Source of the DNA: Actinomycetospora endophytica
GTDB lineage: Bacteria > Actinomycetota > Actinomycetes > Mycobacteriales > Pseudonocardiaceae
Direction of reading: 5' to 3'
NCBI RefSeq assembly: GCF_021026375.1
Contig: NZ_JAJNDB010000007.1
Location: 62,001 to 126,000, forward strand
DNA: 64,000 nucleotides
Shown here: one piece after another, positions 43,601 through 52,618 of the stretch
How positions within the stretch are numbered: position 1 is the first letter of the stretch
How the letters are laid out: each line of letters begins with the position of its first letter
Position numbers and translations under genes: made by a program
The notes under the pieces: generated by a model
What the model saw: only the letters and a program-made list of their open reading frames with translations
Database searches by the model: none
What the model was told of the DNA's origin: nothing

Positions 43601-44965
43601 CGCACCGGCCGCGGTGAGCGGACCCGGCGTCGTGGGCCGGTCCGACGCCGGCGAGCCACCGGGTGAGGTGAGCGGACCCGACGTCGTCGGGGACTCCGGC
43701 GTGGACAGCCGGCCCGGCGCCGTCAGCGGGTCGGGCGTCTCGTGATCGTCGGCGGACCCGCGACCCGGCGAGACGTCCTCGGACGAGCCGGCGGTGCTGA
43801 ACGCCCACCCCGGGCGCGCGTGGCGTCCGGCGGTCGGCGTGGTGGCGGTCGGCGCGTCCTGGGCCGCGGCGTCGTCCTGGTCGGACGCGTCGCGGTCGTC
43901 GGTCGGCCGATCAGCGGACGACGAGGTCATGCCCGGCGCCCTACCCGATGTGGCCGGTTTCGATGCGGCCGGAGCGCCCGGACGCCGGGTCACCGCGGTG
44001 GACGCGTCCCGTTCGTCCTCGGGCGGTGGGGTCGCGGTGCGCGCCTGGGCGGTCGGCGGCTCGGGGGAGGACTGCGGCACGACGGGCCGGCGCCACGGCG
44101 GAACGACCGCCCGGAACCCGCCGGTCTGGGTCGAGCGCGACCAGGCGGGCGCGGCCGGGCTCGACGCGTCGGGGCTGGCGCGGTTGGCCGGACCCTGGCC
44201 CGCCGGGGAGGGCGGCGAGGCGGGGCGTGAGGGGCGCGGCGTCTGGCGACCGACGGGGGGCAGCGGGCCCGAGGGGATCGTCGGGCCGGAGGCGATCGCG
44301 GCGTCGAGGTCGGATCCGGAGCCGGCGCGACCGCCCGACGACGAGACCGACGACGAGACGGACGACGAGGCCGACGACGGCGCCGACCCGGCGTCGTCCG
44401 CCAGGGCCGCGGCCGGGCGCGGGGGACGCTCGGCCGGGGTCCGCCCGACAACGGGGATCGGGCCGGACGGCGAGCCCGGGTTCACCGGGGCGTCCGGGGG
44501 CGGGGGCGGGCCGAGCTCGACGTCGCTCGCCGAACCCCAGCCGGCGGGCATCGCCCCGCGGTGGCCGCTGACCCGGGGGTCGTAGCGGGGCGGGAACTCG
44601 TCGGCCCGGTGGCCGGGCGTGGTGGGCGCAGCGTCGTCGGCGTCGGCGTCGTCGTCATCGACCGGGCGGGAGGGCTCGATGTCCCGGGACGCCCGCCGGT
44701 CGTCCTCGCGGGAGGCGCTCGGGGCCTCGGCGCGGTCGTCGTCGGGACCGTCGTCGCGACGCCCCGTGACCACGGCCCGGAAGCGACCGCTCCACGGACT
44801 CGTCCGACGCCGCGACTCCTCCTCGGCGCCGGGCAGCAGGTCGAACCCGCCGCTCGCGGGGCCCGTCGCCGGTTCCTCGAACCCGCCGTCCGACCCGTTC
44901 GCGTCCCCGCCCGGGGCGTCGTCGCCACGCCGTCCGGATCCCCGCCATCTCCCCAGCACGCTCAC
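40688..44965 (-). CDS. glgE: Maltosyltransferase GlgE with a ~730-residue disordered N-terminal extension
   Basis: GlgE transfers maltose from maltose 1-phosphate to alpha-1,4-glucan. The last ~690 residues (from about residue 734, [11 protein letters not shown]) are a full GH13_3 GlgE with catalytic Asp in [16 protein letters not shown] and Glu in [15 protein letters not shown]. Before this, ~730 residues are rich in Ser, Thr, Pro, Asp and Ala, with repeats such as SDPLSTPG and [11 protein letters not shown], plus a small hydrophobic patch ([18 protein letters not shown], residues ~607-625). The frame stays open with no internal start close to the GlgE domain. I use GTG 44965 with TACCCT seven bases upstream (leaderless); ATG 45058 would overlap glgP. 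M. tuberculosis GlgE is ~700 residues. Confidence 0.9.
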   Translation of the reverse strand: MSVLGRWRGSGRRGDDAPGGDANGSDGGFEEPATGPASGGFDLLPGAEEESRRRTSPWSGRFRAVVTGRRDDGPDDDRAEAPSASREDDRRASRDIEPSRPVDDDDADADDAAPTTPGHRADEFPPRYDPRVSGHRGAMPAGWGSASDVELGPPPPPDAPVNPGSPSGPIPVVGRTPAERPPRPAAALADDAGSAPSSASSSVSSSVSSSGGRAGSGSDLDAAIASGPTIPSGPLPPVGRQTPRPSRPASPPSPAGQGPANRASPDASSPAAPAWSRSTQTGGFRAVVPPWRRPVVPQSSPEPPTAQARTATPPPEDERDASTAVTRRPGAPAASKPATSGRAPGMTSSSADRPTDDRDASDQDDAAAQDAPTATTPTAGRHARPGWAFSTAGSSEDVSPGRGSADDHETPDPLTAPGRLSTPESPTTSGPLTSPGGSPASDRPTTPGPLTAAGASASDPLSTPGASPYSDRSSSSDPLARPDRPTASSSSDRPTSSDPLTRSSAVDLFGTPGATSGATPSGAASSSGSASSAGSSSTPGPSDRPTVPGSTALPDLGGERPDLGVDPLGTDSPGSASSGRESSSAPSSSAPSSSAPSSSTPSDEPATGTSAAPALGALAAGAGLGAAGLAAASSHRSTTTADPKTADATTADDSPTVEPGRQAPEDTPAVEEPEVAGPTTAETGGAEPDEAPARTVAPALARTGPADTTKTERPTPTPATEPVATERARLAQGRIGIDEVSPEVSGGRYPSKAVVGEVVPVAATVWREGHDAVAATLVWQRCADVDHADEQAVAVAPTVGEERCVRMASLGPETDRFAASLVADAEGLWRFRVDAWSDPWATWRHAVEVKVAAGQGPGELSNDLESGARLLERGAARIEERASATEVREQRATESTTPIEMPPTLTFAAELREAAASLRETGKGLPERLAKALSEPVQRTMGERPVRDLLTRGADHHVLVERPRALDGAWYEFFPRSTGGTDAEGRAVHGTFATAQRELERAAAMGFDVAYLPPIHPIGTVNRKGPNNTLTPGADDPGSPWAIGSAEGGHDAVHPQLGTIDDFDAFVARASELGLEVALDFALQCAPDHPWAAAHPEWFTVRPDGTIAYAENPPKKYQDIYPVNFDTDPEGIYRESLRVVLYWLSHGVRIFRVDNPHTKPADFWAWLIAKVHEVDPGVVFLAEAFTRPARLFGLAKAGFSQSYTYFTWRTGKDEIREFFEMHRDRLDECRPNCFVNTPDILHESLQTGGPGMFAIRATLAATLAPSWGVYAGFELFEWQPVRSGSEEYLDSEKYQLRPRDFDAALAEGRSLQPWITRLNEIRRAHPALRQLRTLRFHDTDNDALLAFSKTDPVSGDTVLVVLTLDPFGAQDGTVRLDMGALGLDPFARFGAFDEVSGQVFDWGQANYVRLEPWRDVAHVISVQRR

Positions 44966-45048
44966 GCGACGCAGGGTAGTCGTGGAATCGATCCAGCCGC
45001 GACGGGCGATGACGGCGCGTCGGAAGGGTTTGCCTAGGCTTCGGACCC

Positions 45049-47580
45049 GTGAGAGCACTGCGTCGTTTCTCCGTCCGCGCCCAGCTGCCGGCCGCCCTCG
45101 CGCCGCTGCAGGACCTCGCGACCAACCTGCGGTGGACGTGGCACGGTCCGACCCAGGACCTGTTCGCGTCGGTCGACGAGGCGGCGTGGCGCGCCTCGGG
45201 CGGGGATCCGGTGCGGCTGCTCGGCGAGGTCAGTCCCACCCGGCTGTCCGAGCTGGCCGCCGACGCCGGCTTCGTCGGGCGTGTCGGGGAGATCGCCGAC
45301 GACCTGCGGGAGTACCTGAGCGGGCCGCGCTGGTACCAGGGTCGTGAGGGTCTGCCGGCCGGCGTCGGCTACTTCTCGATGGAGTTCGGCGTCTCCGAGG
45401 TGCTGCCGAACTACTCCGGCGGGCTCGGGATCCTCGCGGGCGACCACCTCAAGGCCGCCTCCGACCTCGGCGTGCCGCTGATCGCCGTCGGGCTGCTCTA
45501 CCGCTCGGGCTACTTCCGGCAGTCGCTCTCGCTCGACGGCTGGCAGCAGGAGACCTACCCGGCGCTCGACCCGCAGGGCCTCCCGCTGCACCTGCTGGCC
45601 GACTCGGGCGGGGCGCCGATCCTCGTCCACGTCGCGATGCCCGAGGGCCGGGTGCTGCGGGCGCGGGTGTGGGTGGCGTCGGTCGGGCGGGTGCCGCTGC
45701 TGCTCCTCGACGCCGACATCGAGGACAACGACGCCGACCTGCGCTCGATCACCGACCGGCTCTACGGCGGCGACGCCGAGCACCGCATCCGCCAGGAGAT
45801 CCTCGTCGGGATCGGCGGCGTGCGGGCGGTCCGCGCCTACTGCCAGGTGACCGGGCACGCCGCACCCGAGGTGTTCCACACGAACGAGGGCCACGCCGGG
45901 TTCCTCGGGCTCGAGCGGATGCGGGAGCTCGTCACCTCGGCCGGGCTGGACATCGACCAGGCGCTGGCCGCGGTCCGCGCCGGCACCGTCTTCACCACGC
46001 ACACCCCGGTGCCGGCGGGCATCGACCGCTTCCCGCTCGGCCTGGTGCAGCACTACTTCTCCGGCGACCTGCTGCCGGGCATCGAGACCGACCGGGTGCT
46101 GGCGCTGGGCCGCGAGCCCGACCCGGACATGTTCAACATGGCCCACATGGGCCTGCGGCTGGCGCAGCGCTCCAACGGAGTCTCGCAGCTGCACGGCGAG
46201 GTCTCGCGCGGGATGTTCTCGTCGCTGTGGGGCGGGTTCGACGCTCCCGAGGTGCCGATCGGCTCGGTCACCAATGGCGTCCACGGCCCGACCTGGACGG
46301 CCCGGGAGATCGCTGGCATGACGGCGGGTGCGGCCGCGGCGGGTGCCGGCCCGGAGCTGTTCGGGGTGTCCGACGCGCTGCTCTGGGAGATGCGCGGGAC
46401 GCTGCGGTCCCGGCTGGTGAACGAGGTACGACGGCGGGTGCGCGCGTCCTGGCTGGAGCGCGGCGCCTCGGAGCCGGAGCTCGGCTGGACGGAGCGGATC
46501 TTCGACCCGGGCGTGCTCACCATCGGCTTCGCGCGCCGGGTGCCGACCTACAAGCGGCTCACGCTGATGCTGCGCGACCCGGAGCGGCTCAAGGCGCTGC
46601 TGCTCGACCCGGAGCGGCCGGTGCAGCTGGTGATCGCCGGGAAGTCGCACCCGGCCGACGAGTCCGGCAAGCGGCTCATCCAGCAGATGGTGCACTTCGC
46701 CGACGACCCGGCCGTGCGCCACCGCATCGTCTTCCTCCCCGACTACGACATGTCGATGGCCCGCTACCTCTACTGGGGCTGCGACGTCTGGCTGAACAAC
46801 CCGCTGCGCCCGCTGGAGGCGTGCGGGACCTCGGGCATGAAGTCGGCGCTCAACGGCGGGCTCAACCTCTCGGTGCGCGACGGCTGGTGGGACGAGCTCT
46901 ACGACGGCCGCAACGGCTGGGCGATCCCGACGGCCGACGGCGTCGACGACCCCGACCGCCGCGACGACATCGAGGCGAACGCGCTCTACGACCTGCTGAC
47001 CAGCCAGGTCGCGCCGCTGTTCTACGACCGCGGCGCCGATGGCGTCCCGGACCGCTGGACCGCTCTGGTGCGTCACACCCTCGCGACGCTCTCCCCGAAG
47101 GTCCAGGCCTCACGGATGGTCATGGACTACGTGAACGACTGGTACGCGCCCGCGGCCGCCGCGGCGCGCGTGGTGGCCTCCGACGGGTACGCCGGGGCGA
47201 AGGAGCTCGCGAACTTCCGCGCGCGGTTGGACGCCGCGTGGCCGTCGGTGCGGGTCGCGGAGGTGGACGCGTCCGGGGCGGCGGACACCCCGGTGCTGGG
47301 GGCGCCGATGACGGTGCGCGCGACGGTCGACCTGGGTGGGCTCGCCGCGACGGACGTGCTGGTCCAGGCGGTCGTCGGGCGCGCGGACGACCACGACGAG
47401 CTGACCGGGACCGTCGTCGAGCCGATGACCCACGTCGGCGGCTCGGGTGGGGCGGACCGGTTCGAGGCGACGATGCCGCTCCCGCACGCGGGGGTGCTGG
47501 GATACACGGTGCGCGTGCTGCCGGCGAACGAGCTGCTCGCGTCGCCGGTGGAGCTGGGGAAGGTGGTCCTCCCGGCATAG
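45049..47580 (+). CDS. glgP: Alpha-glucan phosphorylase GlgP
   Basis: GlgP releases glucose 1-phosphate from the non-reducing ends of alpha-glucan using pyridoxal phosphate. The 843-residue protein belongs to the short GT35 form and starts with DUF3417-type sequence [73 protein letters not shown] and the active-site region [26 protein letters not shown] are intact. The GTG start at 45049 has TAGGCT (45035-45040) eight bases upstream, so the transcript is probably leaderless. It is divergent from glgE with 83 bases between starts, the same arrangement as Rv1328/Rv1327c. Confidence 0.96.
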   Translation: MRALRRFSVRAQLPAALAPLQDLATNLRWTWHGPTQDLFASVDEAAWRASGGDPVRLLGEVSPTRLSELAADAGFVGRVGEIADDLREYLSGPRWYQGREGLPAGVGYFSMEFGVSEVLPNYSGGLGILAGDHLKAASDLGVPLIAVGLLYRSGYFRQSLSLDGWQQETYPALDPQGLPLHLLADSGGAPILVHVAMPEGRVLRARVWVASVGRVPLLLLDADIEDNDADLRSITDRLYGGDAEHRIRQEILVGIGGVRAVRAYCQVTGHAAPEVFHTNEGHAGFLGLERMRELVTSAGLDIDQALAAVRAGTVFTTHTPVPAGIDRFPLGLVQHYFSGDLLPGIETDRVLALGREPDPDMFNMAHMGLRLAQRSNGVSQLHGEVSRGMFSSLWGGFDAPEVPIGSVTNGVHGPTWTAREIAGMTAGAAAAGAGPELFGVSDALLWEMRGTLRSRLVNEVRRRVRASWLERGASEPELGWTERIFDPGVLTIGFARRVPTYKRLTLMLRDPERLKALLLDPERPVQLVIAGKSHPADESGKRLIQQMVHFADDPAVRHRIVFLPDYDMSMARYLYWGCDVWLNNPLRPLEACGTSGMKSALNGGLNLSVRDGWWDELYDGRNGWAIPTADGVDDPDRRDDIEANALYDLLTSQVAPLFYDRGADGVPDRWTALVRHTLATLSPKVQASRMVMDYVNDWYAPAAAAARVVASDGYAGAKELANFRARLDAAWPSVRVAEVDASGAADTPVLGAPMTVRATVDLGGLAATDVLVQAVVGRADDHDELTGTVVEPMTHVGGSGGADRFEATMPLPHAGVLGYTVRVLPANELLASPVELGKVVLPA

Positions 47581-47644
47581 GTGACCGGTCCGACGGCAGC
47601 GCGCTCGCGGTCTGCCGGCCGGGACGCGAGGCACCACCGGCCAT

Positions 47645-47707
47645 GATCGACGTTCGGGCGGCAGGGTGATCGCTGAACGAGCACTCCGCCGCCGAGAAGT
47701 CGATCTC
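47645..47707. repeat. 63-bp repeat with hairpin, left copy
   Basis: This copy holds GGCGGCAGGGTG, a 13-base loop ATCGCTGAACGAG, then CACTCCGCCGCC, which pair as an imperfect hairpin. The core (47657-47705) matches the right copy (48691-48739) at 43 of 49 positions, in the same orientation, and the two bracket the DUF559 gene. The remaining interval from glgP (47581-47756) also holds a weak GC hairpin around 47588-47620 and nothing else recognised. Confidence 0.75.
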
Positions 47708-47756
47708 GGGTGAGAATCGGTGGATCCGTGGCGGCCCTGGCTGCGTCGAAACGGAT

Positions 47757-48686
47757 GTGGACACCGATACGAGCCTCGTCCCGAGGCACCGGCAGGCGCG
47801 GTTGCGGGCACTCCTGCGACGGCAGGACGGGGTGATCTCCCTCGACCAGGCGCTCGCGCACGGGATCAGTCGTCAGTCGGTGCGGCGGCTGGTCGCGTCG
47901 GGCCGGTGGCGACGCCTGGCGCATCGCGTCTACCAGGACGCCACCCACGAGTGCACATCACGCGCGCGGGTGCGCGCGGTGCTGCTCTCCCTCGGTGATC
48001 ATGCCGTCCTGGTGGGCGAGGCCGCCGCATGGTGGTGGGGCCTGCGTGACACGCCTCCACGTGAGTTCGAGGTCGCGGTCGGGCACGAGTGTCACCAGCG
48101 GTCCCGGCCCGACGCGGTGCTGCGACGGCGCCCGGTCCCTGACCGGGAGGTGACCACCCGGCACGGGATCCGGGTGACGACGCTCGCCGCCACGGTGCTC
48201 GACGCCGCGGCAGTTCTGGGGTCCGACGACGGGGCGCATCTGGTGGACCGGGCGTTGCAGCAGGGCCGGGTCGCGCTCTCCACCCTCCGGCATCTCCAGC
48301 TCCGACGCTCCGGCCGGCGTGGGGCACCCGTCACGGCCCGTCTGATCGCCCTCGCGGCCGGCGGCGCGGTCTCGGAGGCCGAGCGGCTGGCGCACTCGGT
48401 GCTCGGGATGGCCGCGATCCTGGGCTGGATCGCCAACCTCCCGATCGACATCCCCGGGTACGGCCGTGCCGTGGTGGATCTCGCGTTCCCGGTGCAGAAG
48501 GTGATCGTGGAGATCGACGGCTGGGCCTACCACCGCGACCTGAGGGCGTTCCTGATCGACGGACCACGACAGGCGGCCCTGACGGCGGAAGGGTGGATCG
48601 TCGTCCGCACCCACTGGTACGAGCTCACCGGGAACCCGCAGGTCTTCCTGGACACCCTGGGGAGGGTCCTCGCAGCAAGATCATGA
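47757..48686 (+). CDS. AbiEi-like N-terminal domain fused to DUF559 endonuclease-like domain
   Basis: The 309-residue protein has an N-terminal winged-helix domain like the AbiEi antitoxins (RRQDGVISLDQALAHGISRQSVRRLVASGRWRRLAHRVYQ, residues ~18-58), a middle region, and a C-terminal DUF559/Vsr-like fold (VVDLAFPVQKVIVEIDGWAYHRDLRAFLIDGPRQAALTAEGW) with the D...E-x-D residues of PD-(D/E)xK nucleases. Such proteins occur in many copies in actinobacterial genomes; the function is not settled. It is a single gene with no toxin partner, lies between glgP and glgX, and is bracketed by 63-bp direct repeats. The TGA lies in the right repeat. Confidence 0.85.
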   Translation: MDTDTSLVPRHRQARLRALLRRQDGVISLDQALAHGISRQSVRRLVASGRWRRLAHRVYQDATHECTSRARVRAVLLSLGDHAVLVGEAAAWWWGLRDTPPREFEVAVGHECHQRSRPDAVLRRRPVPDREVTTRHGIRVTTLAATVLDAAAVLGSDDGAHLVDRALQQGRVALSTLRHLQLRRSGRRGAPVTARLIALAAGGAVSEAERLAHSVLGMAAILGWIANLPIDIPGYGRAVVDLAFPVQKVIVEIDGWAYHRDLRAFLIDGPRQAALTAEGWIVVRTHWYELTGNPQVFLDTLGRVLAARS

Positions 48687-48741
48687 CGTCGGCGGCGGAG
48701 TGATCGCTGAGCAAGCACTCTGCCGCCGGGAAGTCGATCAC
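48679..48741. repeat. 63-bp repeat with hairpin, right copy
   Basis: GGCGGCGGAGTG, loop ATCGCTGAGCAAG and CACTCTGCCGCC form a hairpin with one mismatch. It is the same-orientation partner of 47645-47707. It overlaps the end of the DUF559 gene (TGA 48684-48686) and precedes the convergent end of glgX by 25 bases. Confidence 0.75.
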
Positions 48742-48766
48742 CGCCCGGCCGCCGGGCGAGCCTGGG

Positions 48767-50842
48767 CTATGCGGAGCGGAAGCCCAGGAACGTGTGCGGC
48801 GCAACGGTGACCACGGAACCCGCCGCGTGCGCCGTCGCATCGCCCGGCTCCCCGGTCGCGGCACCCGAATCGAGCACCGGCCCCCACGTCGCGTCCCTGT
48901 ACTCGCCCGGCAGCGTCACCTCCACCGGCTCCGGCCCGGCGTGCAGCACCACCAGCAGCGACGAGGCCGACCGGACGCGCACCACCAGCGTGCGCAACGG
49001 ATGAGGCCAGTCCTCCGGACCCAGCTCCCGACCCGTCTCCGAGAGCCACACGATGTCGGGCACCTCGTCGTCGGCGAGCCCGGAGTGGCCGTAGTAGAAG
49101 TCGTCGCGGCGCAACTCGGGGATCGAGCGTCGCAGCGCGAACACCCGCGCCACGAAGTCGGCCAGCGACCGGTCGGCAGGCCACGACCGCCACGACGTCT
49201 CGTCGTCCATGCAGTACGCGTTGTTGTCGCCGCCCTGGGTGTGGCCGAGCTCGTCGCCGCCGAGCAACATCGGCGTGCCCGCGGAGAGCCCGAGCGTCGC
49301 GAGCAGGTTCCGCATCCGTCGCGCCCGGAGCGCCTCGATTGCAGCATCGGAAGACGGCCCCTCGACCCCGCTGTTCCAGGAACGGTTGTCGTCGGTCCCG
49401 TCGCGGTTGTCCTCGCCGTGGGCCTCGTTGTGCTTGTGGTCGTAGGAGACGAGGTCGCGCAGGGTGAACCCGTCGTGCGCGGTCACGAAGTTCACCGACG
49501 CCGCGGGCGTGCGGCCCGGCCAGTAGATGTCCGACGAGCCCGCGAACCGCGTCACGATCTCGCTCACCGGCCCGTGACCACGCCAGAAGTCGCGCACCCC
49601 GTCGCGGTAGCGCCCGTTCCACTCCGCCCACTCCGGGCCGAACCCGCCGACCTGGAAGCCCTCCCCGGTCGCGTCCCACGGCTCGGCGATCAGCTTCACC
49701 GTCGCCAGCACGGGGTCCGCGGCGATGTCGGCCAGCAGCGGGGCGTGCGGCGAGAACTCCGAGCCGCCCGGCCGGCCCATCGTCGAGGCGAGGTCGAAGC
49801 GGAACCCGTCCACCCCCATCGTCGTGACCCAGTACCGCAGGCAGTCCAGGACGAGCCGGCGGACCAGCCCAGACCCGGCGTCGAACGTGTTGCCGCAGCC
49901 GGTGAGGTCGATGTCGCGACCGGAGCCGTCGAGCTGGTACCACGACGGCGCGTCCAGCCCCCGCCACGACAACGACGGCCCGCCGACCCCGCCCTCGCAG
50001 GAGTGGTTGAACACGACGTCGAGCACCACCTCGAGCCCGGCGGCGTGCAGCGTGTCGACCATCGCGCGGACCTCGGCGAGCTCCTGGCCGGGGACGGCGG
50101 CGTAGCGCGGCTCCGGCGCGAGGTAGGCCAGCGTCGAGTAGCCCCAGTGGTTGTGCGCGCCCCGCGCCATCAGCGAGGGCTCCGGCGCGTTGGCGAACAC
50201 CGGCAGCAGTTCGACGGTCGTCACGCCCAGCGAGCGCAGGTGCTCGACGACGGCGGGGTGCGCGACGCCGCCGTAGGTCCCGCGCAGCGCGGCCGGCACC
50301 TCGGGGTGGCGCATCGTGAGGTCGCGCACGTGGGTCTCGTAGACGACGGTGTCGCGCCACGGCACCGTGGGCCGCTCCACCGGTCCGAACGACGTCGGCG
50401 CGGCCACCACCCCGAACGGCACCGACCCGGCCGAGTCGACGTCCGAGCGCGCGCCGAACGGGTCGTCGCCGACGTGCGACACCGCCGCCGCGAGCGAGGT
50501 GAACCGCCCGCCGACCTGCCGCGCCCACGGGTCCACCAGCAGCTTCGCCGGGTCGGTCCGCACCCCTGTCGTCGGGGACCAGGGGCCGTGAACCCGCAGG
50601 CCATAGCCCTGGCCCGGGGCCACGCCGGTCACCGAGCCGCGCCACGACCCGTCGTCGTGACGTCCCAGCTCCACCCGCCGCTCGCCGCTCTCGCCGAGCA
50701 CGCAGAGCTCGACGGCCTCGGCGGTCGCGGTCGCCGGGACGGCGGCCGAGAGCACCCCCTCGTCGTCGAGGAGGACGCCGGCGGGCGCGTCGGTCGGGAG
50801 GGCCGCCACCGGTTCGACGGTCCCCTGGCTGCTGGGGCGCAT
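48767..50842 (-). CDS. glgX: Glycogen debranching enzyme GlgX
   Basis: GlgX (isoamylase-type GH13_11) hydrolyses alpha-1,6 branches of phosphorylase-limit glycogen. The 691-residue protein has a CBM48 N-terminal domain (GYGLRVHGPWSPTTGVRTDPAKLLVDPWAR), the barrel with nucleophile Asp in GVDGFRFDLASTMGR, acid Glu in VKLIAEPWDATGEGFQVGGF and NFVTAHDGFTLRDLVSYDHKHN, and a C-terminal beta domain ending in APHTFLGFRSA. I chose ATG 50842; the frame runs further open but upstream sequence belongs to the divergent ABC gene's leader. It works with GlgP in glycogen turnover, in line with its location. Confidence 0.96.
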   Translation of the reverse strand: MRPSSQGTVEPVAALPTDAPAGVLLDDEGVLSAAVPATATAEAVELCVLGESGERRVELGRHDDGSWRGSVTGVAPGQGYGLRVHGPWSPTTGVRTDPAKLLVDPWARQVGGRFTSLAAAVSHVGDDPFGARSDVDSAGSVPFGVVAAPTSFGPVERPTVPWRDTVVYETHVRDLTMRHPEVPAALRGTYGGVAHPAVVEHLRSLGVTTVELLPVFANAPEPSLMARGAHNHWGYSTLAYLAPEPRYAAVPGQELAEVRAMVDTLHAAGLEVVLDVVFNHSCEGGVGGPSLSWRGLDAPSWYQLDGSGRDIDLTGCGNTFDAGSGLVRRLVLDCLRYWVTTMGVDGFRFDLASTMGRPGGSEFSPHAPLLADIAADPVLATVKLIAEPWDATGEGFQVGGFGPEWAEWNGRYRDGVRDFWRGHGPVSEIVTRFAGSSDIYWPGRTPAASVNFVTAHDGFTLRDLVSYDHKHNEAHGEDNRDGTDDNRSWNSGVEGPSSDAAIEALRARRMRNLLATLGLSAGTPMLLGGDELGHTQGGDNNAYCMDDETSWRSWPADRSLADFVARVFALRRSIPELRRDDFYYGHSGLADDEVPDIVWLSETGRELGPEDWPHPLRTLVVRVRSASSLLVVLHAGPEPVEVTLPGEYRDATWGPVLDSGAATGEPGDATAHAAGSVVTVAPHTFLGFRSA

Positions 50843-50915
50843 GACGGTTGATCGTGCCCGATCCGGACCCCGGCCCACACCGCGCGCGGTGAACCGGATC
50901 GGAGAGGATGGCCAC

Positions 50916-51761
50916 GTGAGTGCCCCGCGTCCCGTCTCGCCCACCGTCGACGGCAGGACGGACGACCGTCCGCACGCCGACGAGATCGTCCGGATGCGTG
51001 ACGTGTCCGTGCGCCGCAGCGGCAACACGTTGCTCGGCGAGGTCGGCTGGACGGTGGAGCTCGACGAGCGCTGGGTCGTGATCGGCCCGAACGGCGCGGG
51101 CAAGACGACACTGCTGCGCCTGGCCGCCGCCGAGATGCACGCGACCATCGGCACGGTCGACCTGCTCGGCGAACGCATGGGCCGCGTCAACGTCTTCGAG
51201 CTGCGCGAGCGGATCGGGCTGGCGTCGTCGAGCCTCGCGGGGCGGGTGCCGTCCGACGAGGTCGTGCTCGACGTCGTGCGCAGCGCCGGCTACGGCGTCC
51301 TCGGGACCTGGCACGAGACCTACGAGGCGATCGACGACGGCCGCGCCGAGGCGATGCTCGAGGTGCTCGGCGCGGCACCGCTGGCCGACCGCGAGTACGG
51401 CACGCTCTCCTCGGGCGAGCGCCAGCGCACCCTGCTCGCCCGCGCGCTGATGACCGACCCGGAGCTGCTGCTGCTCGACGAGCCCGCCGCGGGCCTCGAC
51501 CTCGGCGGCCGGGAGGACCTGGTGGCGGGGCTGACCGCGCTCGCCGCCGACCCGGACGGTCCGACGATGGTGATGGTCACCCATCACGTCGAGGAGATCC
51601 CACCGGGCTTCACCCACGCGATGCTGTTGCGCGAGGGTCGGATCGTCGCGCAGGGCCTGCTCGACGACGTCATGACCTCGGAGAACCTCTCCACGGCGTT
51701 CGACCAGCCGCTCGAGCTGCTGAGTCGCCGTGGCCGGTTCACCGCATACCGCAAGGATTAG
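50916..51761 (+). CDS. ABC transporter ATP-binding protein, stand-alone
   Basis: The 281-residue ATPase has Walker A GPNGAGKT (residues 57-64), the signature LSSGERQRTLLARAL and Walker B LLLLDEPAAGLDLGG, followed by the H-loop in MVMVTHHVEEIPPGF. The last two motifs resemble the iron/molybdate-type (ModF-like) ATPases often found alone in actinobacteria. No permease gene is adjacent, so partner and substrate are unknown. I chose GTG 50916, seven bases after GGAGAGGA (50901-50908). It is divergent from glgX. Its TAG overlaps the left mini-hairpin of a three-hairpin element. Confidence 0.9.
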   Translation: MSAPRPVSPTVDGRTDDRPHADEIVRMRDVSVRRSGNTLLGEVGWTVELDERWVVIGPNGAGKTTLLRLAAAEMHATIGTVDLLGERMGRVNVFELRERIGLASSSLAGRVPSDEVVLDVVRSAGYGVLGTWHETYEAIDDGRAEAMLEVLGAAPLADREYGTLSSGERQRTLLARALMTDPELLLLDEPAAGLDLGGREDLVAGLTALAADPDGPTMVMVTHHVEEIPPGFTHAMLLREGRIVAQGLLDDVMTSENLSTAFDQPLELLSRRGRFTAYRKD

Positions 51762-51813
51762 GCCGCAGGCCATGTGCGTGCGTTTCCGTGTCCTGACACG
51801 GAAACGCACGCAC
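51759..51813. repeat. Three-hairpin element, copy 6 (right flank missing)
   Basis: The core 51774-51813 is a 40-bp palindrome with one mismatch, left half GTGCGTGCGTTTCCGTGTCC. The left flank TAGGCCGCAGGCCAT contains GGCC-GCA-GGCC and includes the TAG stop of the ABC gene (51759-51761). The right flank is not a hairpin; instead it holds the GAAGGAGA ribosome binding site of the next gene. Confidence 0.75.
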
Positions 51814-51836
51814 ACGTCGACGAAGGAGACAAAGCT

Positions 51837-52616
51837 GTGACGGAGTTCGTGCGCCTCGAGGTCGACGGCGGCGTCGGCACCATCCGCCTGGACCGCCCGC
51901 CGATGAACGCGGTGAACCGGCAGGTGAACGTCGAGCTGGCGCAGGTCGCGCAGGAGGCGACCGACCGCGACGACGTGCGCGCGGTCGTCGTCTACGGCGG
52001 CGAGAAGGTGCTCGCCGCGGGCGCCGACGTGAAGGAGATGGCCGACCTCTCCTACTCGGAGATGGCCGGCCGCGCCCACGAGCTCTCGCACGGCTTCGGT
52101 GCCGTCTCGGAGATCCCGAAGCCGGTGGTGTGCGCGCTGACCGGCTACGCGCTCGGCGGCGGGTTCGAGATCGCGCTCTCCTGCGACCGTCGCATCGCCG
52201 GCGACAACGCCACCGTCGGGCTGCCCGAGATCCTGCTCGGGATCATCCCGGGCGGCGGCGGCACCCAGCGGCTCTCGCGGCTGATCGGCCCCGCCAGGGC
52301 CAAGGACCTGATCTTCAGCGGTCGCTTCGTCAAGGCCCCCGAGGCGCTCGAGCTGGGGATCGTCGACGAGATCGTGCCGCCGGACGAGGTCTACACCCGG
52401 GCGCACGCGTGGGCGTCGCAGTTCGCGAACGGCCCGACGCGCGCGCTCGCCGCGGCCAAGAAGGCCGTCGACCGCGGGCTCGGCATGGACCTGCGCGACG
52501 GGCTGGACTTCGAGTCCGAGGTCTTCGCGGCGCTGTTCGGCACCGAGGACCAGGTCATCGGCATGCGCAGCTTCGTCGAGAACGGGCCCGGCAAGGCCCA
52601 GTTCCTGGGACGCTGA
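51837..52616 (+). CDS. Enoyl-CoA hydratase/isomerase family protein
   Basis: The 259-residue crotonase-fold protein carries both catalytic glutamates, in CALTGYALGGGFEIALSCD and TVGLPEILLGIIPGGGGTQRL, and the oxyanion-hole segment VLAAGADVKEMADLSY, so it should hydrate 2-enoyl-CoA. It may serve beta-oxidation or provide crotonyl-CoA metabolism for the ethylmalonyl-CoA pathway. The GTG at 51837 follows GAAGGAGA by about eight bases. The gene lies just after a 40-bp palindrome, and the methyltransferase gene starts two bases after its stop. Confidence 0.95.
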   Translation: MTEFVRLEVDGGVGTIRLDRPPMNAVNRQVNVELAQVAQEATDRDDVRAVVVYGGEKVLAAGADVKEMADLSYSEMAGRAHELSHGFGAVSEIPKPVVCALTGYALGGGFEIALSCDRRIAGDNATVGLPEILLGIIPGGGGTQRLSRLIGPARAKDLIFSGRFVKAPEALELGIVDEIVPPDEVYTRAHAWASQFANGPTRALAAAKKAVDRGLGMDLRDGLDFESEVFAALFGTEDQVIGMRSFVENGPGKAQFLGR

Positions 52617-52618
52617 GC

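Noticed and set aside
40712..43666. Plus-strand frame opposite glgE, considered as an alternative to the disordered extension.
   Set aside because: Its composition is Arg/Val/Glu shadow sequence and has no start with a ribosome binding site; the minus frame is continuous with GlgE.
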